Of a DNA stretch of 64,000 nt, positions 52,401-61,899 are shown piece by piece. Positions within the stretch are counted from its first letter, which is position 1. Each line of letters begins with the position of its first letter. This stretch comes from Anisakis pegreffii (lineage: Eukaryota > Nematoda > Chromadorea > Rhabditida > Anisakidae). The notes beneath the pieces are model-generated. The model had not been told where the DNA came from and did not search any database. It saw only the letters and a list, made by a program, of their open reading frames with translations. A program made the position numbers and the translations under genes. The stretch lies in the NCBI GenBank assembly GCA_035041965.1, contig JAPYMA010002197.1, positions 1 through 64,000 of the forward strand. The letters run 5' to 3'.

Positions 52401-55156
52401 TAGCAATCAATCACTCCGAAGCGTTTAAAAACGGATTCCACAATCAAAAATTTCACACAACTCGAACGAACTACAAGCAATGAAAATCATATTGAACACC
52501 ACGCTGTTTGACTTAGGCAAATTTATCTCAGTTCAAATTCCCCTCAAACTGAAATATTTCCTAACAATAAGCATTGATGCTTTATCCCTGTGATCATCTT
52601 TAGATGTCTGTCACCCCAACAGCGCAGTTCTTGACTGATCGCAGTCGATGATCAGTGATCAATATTTCATTTCATTGCTTTTTTGAGCACATCAAACCTA
52701 TATTGAATTGGATACTCGAAATTGTTAGTATCTTACCTTCAAAACCTGCAATATTTTCAACTTATACCCTCAAATCGTTGTTGCAGCGATTTCCTTACCA
52801 GTTCCTATTCATATATCAGAGCGAAAACACTTTGAATGCATCGTCAGCTTTTGAGAGTAATTTCCATTCGTAAAAGCTGACAAATGTTTTGTTTGACTCC
52901 CGATTGAAACTGCTTATGCGATAGCATTTAAGCGTTCGATTTTCTTCTCACCGAACATAACGAACATACACTCAGATCAACGAATAATGCAGTCTTCTTA
53001 CCGAAGGAATGGATTTTTCAACAATTTTTGAACTTCAAGGAACGCTGAGACGGAAATGCCGTCGTTCACTGCTCACTCGGGACGAATTGGTTTATTGAGG
53101 TAAGGAGAAAAGAGGAGAATTTGGTTGAAATGAAAACAAACCAGCTCACTGACGAGTGGAATGGTGTTCTTGGTCCTGGAGACATTCATGTTCGGCATGG
53201 CGTCAATACTTTTGTAGAATGCATTCGATGCACTATCGGTTGCATTCGCTTCGAACAGTGTTGACTGAAATATCGATGTGATTTACGGAATACGTTAGTG
53301 AAGATAACTAAGGGCCATATGGAAGAAAACTGCGAAGATCCATCACCACGGAATTCGCTGAATTGGTTTGTTGAAGAGAACACTTCCAACTGAATTTTTG
53401 TGGACATGAAAACTGGTCATTGGTGATCATCAAGAAGTAAACTTCGATATATTACCATCTGTAAGAACTCAGCTGACTAACTTATATTTTGAGATTTGCA
53501 TACCTGTTCATCAGCCCATTAACACATTGTGAGCAATCAGAAGATCATTTGGTTGTGATCAGCACAAGCATCTAGGAATGTCCTATGATTGCAAGTACAA
53601 ATGTGTGAAATTGATTCGATTGCAGAACGCAAGAAAGTGATTCGAGTTCACTGAACTCATCACAATTTGAACATCAAAAATTAGAATCAAGATGAGACAC
53701 CACAGCGGGATTTGTGTGTAGGAATATGTTCGACATCTCTCTATCACTTGTATGATTCGATTAAGCGTTATCAAACAGAATGACAGCTGAGAAGGACATA
53801 TACTGCCTCGGGGAATGAAGATGTGATGCAGGTTATGGGCAATATTCTGAGAGTTTCATCATCGTTGATGAGATCTACACATATGGTACCAGTCACCGCA
53901 TTCACGGTGTTTCATTTACATACGGTACGTTTGTTTGTTCATTTGTTTGTTGTGTGCTTAATTGCTGAAGACTTTCTGATTCTTTATAATAAAGCTATTG
54001 TAGTTATCACTACGACTGCAATTATTATCGATATTGATGAGATTTGTTGAAGTTTTGTTGTTCTATTTCATTTGTTTATTACGACTGTAATATTACTGCA
54101 ATATACTCGATTTATTTAGTACTGTAATCAATATACTCGCATTAGAAACGGTAACAGTTATCTATGGATTGTCGGTTCAAGCGTGAGGCAGATAAGATCG
54201 CACTTGATTCATTTGGAAATGATGATAGCTCGCTCTTTCATTGTGCTATTAGGTGATTATTATAATGGAACTGCAAAGTCCCATGAACATCTCAAAATTT
54301 GACGTCAATACATATTTAATTATGGTAACTTTCTCTTTGCTAACAATAAGATCAGAATTTTCTTAAATTAGAGATCAAATGAACGCAGGTGGCATGGAAC
54401 ATTCGCTCATGACAGCGAGTGATTTTATTATAAGAGAGTTTTTGAACGAGTGAAGTGAATGGAATTGTTGAAGGAATCTAACTGAAAGAGGAGAGGGTTT
54501 TAGCAGTGATCAGAATCGGTACAACAGACCTTGTCTTTGTAAACCTCTCGAACAGTGACTTTGTGAGGAGTTGGTGACGGTTTGTTTGCGCAATTCACAT
54601 TCAATTGCTGACTTGACCGATTTTCATTCTCAACCGATCCGGAGAATGCGAATCCATACCCCGAGAGGGCATCAATTGGATGTAATCTCGGACCGCCGTT
54701 AACCATCAGCGCTAACTCTTGGCGATCATCCACTTCCAAATGAGCCGACAAGTATTGTTTTGTGAAAAAACCACCATCTTGAAGCACTATGCGCGACGAG
54801 GGCAACTGTAGAGCGCTTGTGAACAGAGAATTCGAACGATTGCGGCGGCGTTGGCCGCCACATTTCGAGTAGCCGTGTAGCACACGCGCTGAAATCGCCT
54901 CGAAACGTGGTGCTGGTGGTGGTGGCTCTCGACATTGATAGTATTTCGAGACAACCTCCAGAAGATCGCAAAGATTCGGCAGACTTTGCGCACGTTTCCA
55001 ACGAGCCGACAAGTGAAGTCTGCGTCGAGCTTTCGTGGTTTTCGTTCGACGTATCTTCTTGAATGAGCGTGAGAAGGCAATCAACGCAGCTCCAGGATCG
55101 TCTCTGTCCGTGAAATGTTTCATTCGACGCCGATTCGTTGGTGCTCGTGAATACAT
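28686..55156 (-). CDS. unc-13: UNC-13 / Munc13 synaptic priming factor, 25 exons
   Basis: UNC-13 opens syntaxin and assembles SNAREs to prime synaptic vesicles at presynaptic active zones. Exons (5' to 3'): 55156-54530, 53264-53142, 50864-50793, 50334-50189, 49960-49886, 49541-49421, 49264-49158, 48744-48603, 48364-48195, 48004-47877, 46871-46734, 46103-45876, 41460-41302, 36716-36488, 35410-35284, 34236-34050, 33696-33530, 33292-33067, 32754-32569, 32223-32122, 31481-31256, 30016-29921, 29734-29575, 29265-29068, 28818-28686. Apart from one extra base at 50290-50292, all phases close, giving about 1423 residues: basic N-terminus, C1 (about 290-345), C2B (about 405-530), MUN (about 600-1240) and C2C (about 1240-1385). 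Size and order match the short invertebrate isoform. A longer isoform with a C2A domain, if present, would start beyond the window or was not recognised. Confidence 0.95.
30021..30188. repeat. Intronic segmental duplication, copy A
   Basis: The segment, starting CTAGCTCAATATTCC after a short lead and ending TTTTGAG, recurs at 30393-30560 with about 80% identity by eye. Copy A begins immediately beside the acceptor of unc-13 exon 22. Confidence 0.8.
30393..30560. repeat. Intronic segmental duplication, copy B
   Basis: Shares CTAGCTCAATATTCC, GTCGATCGCAACTAT and AAAGTGGAGTGTT with copy A in the same order. It lies 372 bases further into the same unc-13 intron, in the same orientation. Differences are scattered substitutions and small gaps, so the duplication is not very recent. 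Confidence 0.8.
31039..31120 (+). tRNA. tRNA-like sequence, probably pseudogene or SINE relic
   Basis: The 82 bases fold like a tRNA: acceptor arm GGGCCGA with TCGGTCC (7 pairs, one G-U), D-arm GTGT/GCGC around ACTGGTGTA (an A-box look-alike), and B-box-like AATTCGATTCC. An anticodon-type loop TTTGAGG suggests TGA (Ser) or TTG (Gln). The anticodon and T stems have mismatches, and the spacing allows a variable arm. It lies in a unc-13 intron antisense to the gene. A degenerate tRNA or the head of a tRNA-derived SINE is more likely than an active gene. Confidence 0.5.
32122..36716 (-). CDS. unc-13: unc-13 exons 14-20: core of MUN domain
   Basis: Exon 14 (36716-36488) encodes [16 protein letters not shown] and [20 protein letters not shown]. 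Exon 15 gives [20 protein letters not shown]; exon 16 gives [16 protein letters not shown] and [16 protein letters not shown]. Exon 17 starts [18 protein letters not shown] and ends MNNVQQL. Exon 18 gives [17 protein letters not shown]. Exon 19 gives [16 protein letters not shown] and [13 protein letters not shown]. Exon 20 gives [19 protein letters not shown]. All are close to known UNC-13 MUN sequence and in phase. The exon 19 donor could be GTTGTG (exon end 32569) or GTGTGC three bases later; both keep frame. Intron 14 is 1.1 kb, and intron 15 carries an hAT-like element. Confidence 0.94.
33738..33774. repeat. Perfect 14-bp stem hairpin in AT-rich DNA
   Basis: AAAGACAATTAATT at 33738-33751 and its exact reverse complement at 33761-33774 enclose a 9-base spacer. 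It is embedded in (ATTA)n-like DNA in the unc-13 intron upstream of exon 17 and may simply reflect simple-sequence slippage. Confidence 0.85.
34277..35097 (+). mobile_element. hAT-like element, copy 3 (821 bp, with nested miniature)
   Basis: Left end CAGTGGATCTCATAGGG, right end GTGAGAACCACTC. The body matches copies 1, 2 and 4, including GCTTTTATCACCAAAA and the TTCTCTTCTGCTAATTTC word. Target duplications are not convincing. A second pair of inverted ends lies inside its right part (see 34976-35097). It occupies the unc-13 intron between exons 15 and 16. Confidence 0.85.
34976..35097 (+). mobile_element. 122-bp miniature element at the end of copy 3
   Basis: Starts TAGTGGTTCTCATAAG and ends GTGAGAACCACTC, so it carries both family ends in only 122 bases. 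It replaces or interrupts the normal right end of copy 3 just after the ACAACGCTCTAGGA word. It is either a nested insertion or a rearranged end. Confidence 0.65.
35595..35650. repeat. TTAGTTATTAGTTTA-type simple repeat
   Basis: Four or five imperfect repeats of TTAGTTATTAGTTT occur in a unc-13 intron. It is low-complexity DNA with no further signal. Confidence 0.7.
38079..38176. repeat. Direct repeat, copy A
   Basis: About 95 bases containing CGCTGGGATTCAACAAC, TTAGGACACTAAGA and AAGCGAAGAAGCCATC recur at 38427-38520. It lies in the 4.6-kb unc-13 intron 13. No coding potential. Confidence 0.85.
38427..38520. repeat. Direct repeat, copy B
   Basis: Same word order as 38079-38176 with about 88% identity by eye, 348 bases downstream. 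The right ends diverge after GGCGGCA. Could be solo ends of a longer element, but no coding sequence lies between them. Confidence 0.85.
38569..38620 (+). repeat. Three tandem AAGGATTTATCACAAA units
   Basis: Units of 16-18 bases occur three times in a row with small length differences. The array lies next to direct-repeat copy B in a unc-13 intron. Confidence 0.9.
39180..39450. other. GC-richer island inside a unc-13 intron
   Basis: Composition rises sharply for about 270 bases. Several frames are open on both strands, for example [16 protein letters not shown] (+) and [16 protein letters not shown] (-). None is clearly spliced into unc-13 or recognisable, so this may be a mobile-element remnant or a lineage-specific exon. 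A short related pair (GACGAGAAACTG to TATAGGATCAT) follows at 39494 and 39919. Confidence 0.3.
41302..46871 (-). CDS. unc-13: unc-13 exons 11-13: start of MUN domain
   Basis: Exon 11 (46871-46734) encodes [36 protein letters not shown] and ends IESIYQ. Exon 12 (46103-45876) encodes [32 protein letters not shown] and [17 protein letters not shown]. Exon 13 (41460-41302) encodes [31 protein letters not shown] and ends KACMQ. This helical region begins the MUN domain that catalyses the syntaxin conformational switch. The 4.4-kb intron 12 holds tandem repeats and a possible transposase fragment but no coding exon I recognise. Confidence 0.94.
42412..42609 (-). pseudogene. Possible Tc1/mariner-type transposase fragment
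   Basis: A 65-codon frame includes [19 protein letters not shown] followed by [11 protein letters not shown]. This is loosely like the helix-turn-helix ([10 protein letters not shown]) and downstream basic linker of Tc1/mariner transposases. No catalytic part or terminal repeats are visible. It lies in unc-13 intron 12. The resemblance is weak and could be chance. Confidence 0.22.
43787..43900 (+). repeat. Cluster of four ATATCCTTAA motifs
   Basis: The words AAATATCCTTAACAGCAA, AATATCCTTAATTC, AAATATCCTTAACAGCAA and AAATATCCTTAACTGC occur within 115 bases of a unc-13 intron. Spacing is irregular, unlike a simple tandem array. Confidence 0.7.
44681..44771 (+). repeat. 40-bp tandem repeat of GAGATATCGCTAAA motifs
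   Basis: A 40-base unit built from CATGAGATATCGCTAAA plus CGAACGAGATATCGCTAAA is present about two and a quarter times. Half-units alternate AATTT and CGAACGA spacers. The core GATATC is palindromic. It lies in unc-13 intron 12. Confidence 0.85.
46924..47652 (-). mobile_element. hAT-like element, copy 4 (729 bp, inverted)
   Basis: The ends are CGGTGGTTCTCACG and CTATGAGAACCACTG. Read on the minus strand the body matches copies 1-3 (for example GCTTTTATCACCAAAA). The flanking 8-mers CTCTGAAT and CTGTAATT match at 5 of 8 positions. It sits in the unc-13 intron between exons 10 and 11, in the same transcriptional sense as the gene. No transposase frame. Confidence 0.85.
47877..49541 (-). CDS. 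unc-13: unc-13 exons 6-10: C2B domain
   Basis: Exon 6 (49541-49421) encodes [17 protein letters not shown] and [15 protein letters not shown]. Exon 7 (49264-49158) encodes [16 protein letters not shown] and [11 protein letters not shown]. Exons 8-10 encode [58 protein letters not shown] and [20 protein letters not shown]. Calcium ligands of a binding C2 domain are visible: the two Asp of [10 protein letters not shown] and the acidic WDEDNDL loop. This domain tunes release in a calcium- and phosphoinositide-dependent way in known family members. All five junctions close in phase. Confidence 0.95.
49886..53264 (-). CDS. unc-13: unc-13 exons 2-5: pre-C1 linker and C1 domain
   Basis: Exon 2 (53264-53142) encodes [15 protein letters not shown] and NTIPLVSEL. 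Exon 3 (50864-50793) encodes [16 protein letters not shown] and FGDEEL. Exon 4 (50334-50189) encodes [15 protein letters not shown], then, after a 1-base shift, [18 protein letters not shown] and [13 protein letters not shown]. Exon 5 (49960-49886) encodes [18 protein letters not shown] and SADCLQ. The C1 zinc ligands His (HNF), CYEC, CAEC, HDKC and the last Cys are all present, so diacylglycerol/phorbol ester binding is expected. Introns of 2.3 kb and 1.3 kb flank the linker exons. Confidence 0.93.
50290..50292 (-). other. unc-13: Frame break in unc-13 exon 4 (CCC run)
   Basis: On the minus strand TAT-CCC-GATCAG leaves the frame that encodes LQALIYP. With one C fewer the frame would run on as ISCTTPHNF, exactly the conserved pre-C1 linker. 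The flanking exons demand an exon length one base shorter (145, not 146). The extra base is therefore well localised. Confidence 0.88.
54530..55156 (-). CDS. unc-13: unc-13 N-terminal exon, short-isoform type
   Basis: A 209-codon frame opens at an ATG with TAA two codons upstream and ends [12 protein letters not shown] at donor GTCTGT in phase 0, joining the shared exon at 53264. It is Arg/Lys-rich early on ([20 protein letters not shown]), then [12 protein letters not shown], a PPPPAP run and a Gly/Leu-rich tail. Nothing here resembles C2A. Position and length fit the alternative N-terminus of a short UNC-13 isoform. The basic aromatic helix resembles the calmodulin-binding segment that precedes C1 in mammalian Munc13. 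Assignment to unc-13 rests on phase and location, not on recognised homology. Confidence 0.7.
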
Positions 55157-58100
55157 AACAGATTACGAATACAGATCAGATAACAACTAGGAACTGATTA
55201 GAACAACCGCAAATTATGTGACATTCGCAGAACCGATTGTGTTGATTGCTTGCAAATGAATATCACCGATCCATTTCAGTTGAGCCACATCATGAATCGG
55301 TGGTGGAAAATGCATAGTTCAAATTTGAGTCAACAATGCGATGATATGAACAGCATGGAAATTATAGGTCATATCAGATGAATGAGTATGCAGTGAAGCA
55401 TCGATTCAAGAAATCGTATGCTCCAAGAATTCATAAGAATACACGAGAACAAAAATTTGAGATTAGCATAATATTATTACTGAAACACGTTGAGATCAGT
55501 CACACTGCTTGTGAATAGCAATGGAACAGCAAATGTCAGAAATTGCAAGTAGGTAGACTGAAATGTGCAGAAATTTGTTTTGTTTGATAAAACCGATTTA
55601 AATCCTGAGAGAATTGAGTTCAAACAAATTAATCATATCGCTAGTACTGCTGCATAAACTTTCAAAGGCTTCAAATTTTCTTTCAAAAAAAGGAACACAT
55701 TGAAATAATCGCATAGCAAACAGAATATAGCAGTTGTCTGATGATTAGAAGAATTTCATCGGGAAATCCATCAGGTAATCATCAGATTTATTAAATAAGT
55801 TTCGCTTAAGCTCCGTTTAAGCTTCAAATATAAACTCTCCTTGCTGGCAGAAGTTGACAAGTACGCGACGAATAAAATGTGACCCGTACAGAACGTCTTC
55901 ATTAATCAATTGCTAATGAAGTGCTCAAGAATTACGCACACATGTGCAGTGCACTGAATAGCAAAAGAACGGACATCAACAGGATTAGCGTGTTTCAGCG
56001 TTAGAATATGCGGTGTAGTTGTGTGGTAAGATTGCAATGAAATTTGATCAAAGGAAGCGTCGAGCATTGGTCCTGAATCATTGAGGCAATTATACAAGAA
56101 GTATCGATGAACTTGAAAAAACGTCTCAATGTTTATGGATGGCTTGCGTCGTTTTTTTGTTGCGAATGATACACCGAACAAATAACGAAACTAACAACAA
56201 TGCAAATGTAAACTTCTCGTTAATATGAAATGAACGAATAAAATGAAATTATTATTCACTATCAGAAAACACTCGCGTAGCGCGTTTGCATTTTAAAACT
56301 TCTATCAGAAATAGTGTACTTTGTTTAGTGAAGCATAAGTTGAAAACATATTTGCAATTGCTGGCTTGCTAGTTGCCTCAATAAATGCAACAACGCTTTT
56401 TAGTGGTCCCTTGTCAATTGCACAAGCATTTGGCAACTACTTGCAAAAGGCGATTGAATTCCGCATTATGCTTGGAGAATAGAGCAAATACAAGGAAGTT
56501 ATCATCCCTAAACAATGAGAGCCATTTCTAACGATAACATGGAGAAGGGCAGCAAGTTCTGGAAACTAGATTTCGGAAAGCGACTTGCAGAATCTCAGAT
56601 GAATACTACTCGGAAACCATTCGCTCAAACAGATTACCACTATTCTGTCACTTGATGGATGATCTTATCGTGTTCGTCGATTTTATGATAAACTAATTCG
56701 GAACGAACTCTCTCACTTAACTTGATCCGTAGAGCACAGATTGGGTCAGCACCAATCCAATGAAATGAATCAATATCACTGGAGACGAATTTAGAAATTT
56801 TTGAAATCTGTCATCCGAACAAATTGAACAATATCAACGCTACATGAAACGATTAGCATGAAAGTGAGATATAAAGCATAATCCAAAAATAATAAGTTGT
56901 GTGAAGAGGCGTCCTCTAGGTGTGCACATGTTTCCATCTAGTCATGACTATTGTTCGTCAAACCTTTTCAAGCATGCTCTTTCGATCAAACATTGCCGTT
57001 TCTATGGATTTGAAAAACTCAAAAGTGGCAATGAACAATACCTATTCGAGCATCTGACACATGAATACGTGAAATTTTTCAGAACAATGCGCACAAATCA
57101 ACTATTTATTGAGAACAGATAAAATTCTTCGAATAGAATCTTCAACATGAATTAGTAATCAATGAAAATTTGGTCTAGATGAAATCGTTTCGTTTGGTTG
57201 ATCAGACATTTATTAATGGCTTATCTATTTATTCGACTTATTCAATTCATGCCAAAACAATTCATGTGATGACTTTTGTTGTGCTCAATACTGGCTTTCT
57301 TGTTGCGTATCTGGTAACTCGCAGAATCTAATCAAATATTGATGTAGATTATTGCTATCCATAACATCTGCACAATCGCACCCTATTTGAACAATGTAAA
57401 GCTTATAGAGTGCCGTCTGTCTGGCTGCTGCTTTCAAAAGCATTCAAAATAACAAATCAACCGTCCATTGCTCGAAAAAAACTTCAAATCGTCAAAAAAT
57501 TTTTGCAAATCTTCAAAGTTGAAGTGAAAGCAAAACGATTCCGGATGTTTTCTGCGGTCCTCCGTGAACAAAAGCGTTAAAGAATATTCTCAGTAATTAG
57601 TATGTGAGAGATTCCATAGTTGATGAAGGCTAGAAAAAAACAGGATAATGATGATATGGAACAGCACATCCACAGGGGAAGTTTTTGCGCGTTTCGTGTG
57701 AAAATGGAATTCTATTTTACTTGTTTTGATTGGACTGCAATGAACATTGTAGCAAAATTCAATTGATCGGTTGGCATGGCAATCAGATGATAATATAATA
57801 ATTGCCGAAGTAATCAGCCAACAACTCGAAAAGACGCCGAGGTGACCGTAAAGACGTTGAATAATACAAAAATTAAATTTAAACTTATAGTTATGTGCTG
57901 TCAACAAACTTACTTCAGTAGAAGAGAAAAGTTAATGATTTCAGTCGGCGATTAAATTCGATTAAGCACATTTGAAACTACAACTCATTGACGCGTCATC
58001 TTATGAAATCAACCATTAAATCTGAACTCAGCTGAATAAGTATAAGATGTACACGGACGGATATCATGCACTATCGATTCGGATGATGAAACTTAACCTT

Positions 58101-58480
58101 CGTAAATCTTACTTGGAGGATGTCCTCTCTTTTGTGTTTGTATCTTATGAATGCTTTGTGTTTCCATATATAAGACATTGTTGATAAAAAATAAACGCCG
58201 AAAGAACTTGAATATTGGTTGGTATAAAACCGATAAGGATTCCACTAGTCTTTTGTTTGGTAGAGTGATAGAGCTGCTGGACAATGCTTTTTTAATGTTC
58301 AGCACGAATAACACTGCACAATCGTCTGCTCGTGTCTTCAGTGATCGAAGTTCAGCATACAATGGTAGCATGAATGACTAATGACATTAAGCAACCATAA
58401 TTTGGAGTCTGCTAAAATAGGTTACATTGGAAGAAATTTTTACACGGAAACTTGCGACTCATAGTGAGTAAAATTTTTAA
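55157..58480. other. No supported gene upstream of unc-13 N-terminal exon
   Basis: No C2A-like or other recognisable coding exon is visible. At 58093-58381 long frames are open on both strands (plus: IELLDNAFLMFSTNN; minus: AELRSLKTRADDCAVL) with somewhat coding-like text. I cannot choose between them or connect them to a gene. Confidence 0.4.
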
Positions 58481-58489
58481 CTTAAAATT

Positions 58490-59490
58490 TTTAACACTCT
58501 GAATCTACAGGTTCTGTTGGATCGAACGGTGAAGAAAAATTCGCATGTTTCCGGGCAAACCTGAGAAGACGGTTATCTCGAAGAAGGCAATCAGCCTATT
58601 GCGATATTAACGTATTGATTCCTCTATAGTGATCAATGTACATGAATGATGAGCGCGACTGCGCTAATTGAAATAGATCTAAGAAAAATGCTATATCTCC
58701 TCAACTAAGCAAAATCGCTCGGCAAAATATATGTTACTCTGAATATAGAGATCCAGCTGGACCGAAAGGTGCAAAAAAAATTCATATGTTACTGGGCAAA
58801 CTTGAGAAGACGGTAGCCTTGAAGGTGCCTACCGAGATAGTATTAATAAAATGCCTATATCACCTCAACTAAGCCAAATTACTCAGCAAAGTTTGTAATA
58901 TTCTGAATCTAGAGGTTCTGTTGGATGAAACGGTAAAGAAAAATTCGCATGTTTCCGGGCAAACCTGAGAAGACGGTTATCTCGAAGAAGGCAATCAGCC
59001 TATTGCGATATTAACGTATTGATTCCTCTATAGTGATCAATGTACATGAACGATGAGCGCGACTGCCCTAATTGAAATAGATCTAAGAAAATTGCTATAT
59101 CTCCTCAACTAAGCAAAATCGCTCGACAAAATATATGTTATTCTGAATGTAGGGATCCAGCTGTACCGAAAGGTGCAAAAAAATTCATATGTTACTGGGC
59201 AAACTTGAGAAGACGGTAGCCTTGAAGGTGCCTACCGAGATAGTATTAATAAAATGCCTATATCACCTCAACTAAGCCAAATTACTCAGTAAAGTTTATA
59301 ATATTCTGAATCTAGAGGTTCTGTTGGATCGAACGGTGAAGAAAAATTCGCATGTTTCCGGGCAAACCTGAGAAGACGGTTATCTCGAAGATCGCAATCC
59401 GCCTTTTGCGAATATGGACGTATTGATTGCTCTTATAGTGAGTGATCAATTTGTATGAGTGAGCGCGACTGCGCTGTTGAATTGAGATAT
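58490..59490 (+). repeat. 404-bp higher-order satellite (A-B units)
   Basis: Two related monomers alternate. A units begin GAATCTA-AGGTTCTGTT at 58501, 58904 and 59308; B units begin GAAT-TAG-GATCCAGCTG at 58741 and 59145. A-to-A and B-to-B spacing is 403-404 bases (A about 240, B about 164). Both share GGGCAAAC-TGAGAAGACGGT. B units contain a hairpin CGGTAG/CTACCG around CCTTGAAGGTGC. Array identity is high, about 95% between successive A units by eye, and the last A unit is diverged. No coding frame. Confidence 0.92.
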
Positions 59491-59499
59491 GTCTCCAGA

Positions 59500-61670
59500 A
59501 ATTGGCTACATCACCTCAGGGAGGTAATACGTAATATCGTCGATAAGTTCATCTGTGCAGATGCACATGCTTGGCCTCAATAGCCAGCTAGCGTAGGAAC
59601 CAGGAAGCACGACTGGATTTCGTCAATTCTCCTAGCAAGCTCTTTGAGAATTGATTGCCAAGAAATAGTCTTTTCAAGAATCAAGCACCTCAATCCTTTA
59701 CAAACATATCACTGCACGTTCTTCAATAAGATGGTTTAGCTTAGAGACTTATTGGGCTCTTGTAGAATATGAATTGTTCAATTGCAATAGGAGAGAGCAT
59801 TGAACGAAGCAATTGGCAATCACTGAATTCTGCTATAAATTTGCAACAAATTTTGACTTTGCAATTCTGAATGTGGGTGTATGCTTAACTGAATGTGAAT
59901 GTGAAAATGATATCATCGCTATGCAAACGCAATAATGCCGTAAAAATAATGAGTGCTGCTGAAATGTTGAATAGTAAATGAACAGCAATTATGAGGCGGG
60001 GTGATGAGCTTGAAGCAAGAATTTGAGACTGCTGCTGCAAGAATTTGAGACATGAAAATGACGGACGGCATGAGGCAAGCAAAATGAGTACCGCAACTCA
60101 GTGAGCATTGAGTGACAACTTAGACGAATATCTATGATGACAGATGATCTCTCCACAAAGATGGCAACTTCAACGAGGAAGCATTTTATGCTCCGCTCCT
60201 TCTCGTACTTATTCATTAGACGATATTCAACTGATGCAATGATAATAACACCGAATAATGCGTGAAATTAGGTTATAGATGCGCATGTGCGATATGAAGT
60301 TAGTACAATGGGCAATAGATATGGTTAATGCCATAACGCATGAAGAATTAATAGATGATTGATAGAGTGCGCTCAGAAGTTTCCTTATTACATTTTTATA
60401 CATTTTTTAAAATAAATTTTTTATAAATTTATAAATTTATTTTCAATTTTTATGAATGAACTGTCATCGAGGGGCATATAAACATAGAACTAGCTCAAGC
60501 ACAATCAAATCATCGATAACGTGCTAAGCGCATTTCATTGGACGATTAAAACGCAAAATGAAACACTGAAAAGATTTTTCCATTTCTCGGGAAAAATTTT
60601 TTCGGTTTTCGACTGATATTCTGATCAGGATGAGGACGGTAGTGAGGATGATAAATAAAGCATTCTTGAGTGTTAGTTCCAGTCTTTTCACGTCCGAATA
60701 CACAACCAACCGACCAACTATATCCTCATATGCGCTATATCTGCCTATATCAAACGTCACTGCATATGTGTGAACTAAGGATCGAGCACGATGAAAAGTG
60801 AAAGGATATAGAACGAGATTGGTACCACATCGTGCACTCATCAAGCCCGATTGTCTATTCGAAGTGTTTATTCATACACAAAACGACAATATTCATTTAT
60901 GAATTCGCGAAATACATCAGCGATCGGTCGTCTACAAGGTTAGCAAGAGAGCGCTAGGCCAACAATCAACTAAAGGTGACTATAAAAGAGTCTAACTGAT
61001 GAGCTTTTAATGTTCACTTCGATATTGATAGAAATCGAGGATACACTTAGGTTGTGTGAATGAATATGTACCTATTTGTGAGAAGGCAATTGAGTTAAAA
61101 TAACTGATGAACGAGGAATTTGGATTGATTGAGTGAAACCTTTGAAAAGGAGGACAGCAGAACTCAACTTTGCCGAGATTTCGACATTCGACATTTATTC
61201 AATGCATCAAAATGACGATTTATACATGTAAAAGTTCTTTATCAAAGAAGCTACTTGGGCTGGCTGGCTGCCTTAACTTGCTTTAAGCAGCAGAACAAGC
61301 TGCGAAAAAACGATGCTCCGACAGTCCCACAGGAATAGCGCTGCTGGTGTTATGCTGCACGAGAAGTCATTCACCGTATCAGTTAGTACTATATCATTTA
61401 TCACTTCGTTTGTTTGTTTGGCTTATTTGAAATTGTCTTGGGGCCAGTGTAGAGTGTGAGTTGATTCATCAACATTGTTTTGCTGCGAAACTTTCGACGA
61501 GTTCAAATTTCAATGTTAGGTTTGCCTTCACTGAGCAGGCAAAATTTAGCGCAACACACTTTATTAAATGAAAATGCTTACTGGACAGTGAAGAATGAAA
61601 AAATTGTAGCTTTTCTATTCATGGTGATAGAGTTGAACGGCTATCATGAGTGGAAGCGGTCGATAAGAGA
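59500..61670. other. No supported gene
   Basis: AT-rich DNA with an A/T-only stretch near 60400-60445. A 106-codon minus frame at 60524-60844 (LVLYPFTFHRARSLVHTY) has no recognised family or splice context. Confidence 0.4.
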
Positions 61671-61680
61671 AGCGGTAGAT

Positions 61681-61887
61681 CAGGGGTTCCCATAGGAAAG
61701 AAAATTACCCGTTTTTGGGTGATTTGAGGCGTTAAGGAGATACAAGTGAGGGGGGATCGAGAAATTAGTTTCAACGTTATGCGTGGAGATGGCAAATTAT
61801 AGTATCAGGACGGAAGGAGGGGGAATCACAGCTTGCCAGACCATCGAAAGGGGTAATGGAGCACCCAGCGTAGGGACCACGGCTGTG
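61681..61887 (+). mobile_element. Miniature hAT-like element, copy 5 (about 207 bp)
   Basis: Starts CAGGGGTTCCCATAGG and ends near TAGGGACCACGG, a canonical hAT-type pair. The left part matches the long copies (AAATTACCCGTTTT, GATTTGAGG, GAGAAATTAG) and the right part shares AAAGGGGTAATGGAGCACCC with copy 1, so the middle about 600 bases are deleted. Flanking 8-mers match only partly. Confidence 0.8.
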
Positions 61888-61899
61888 AATCAGTGATGC

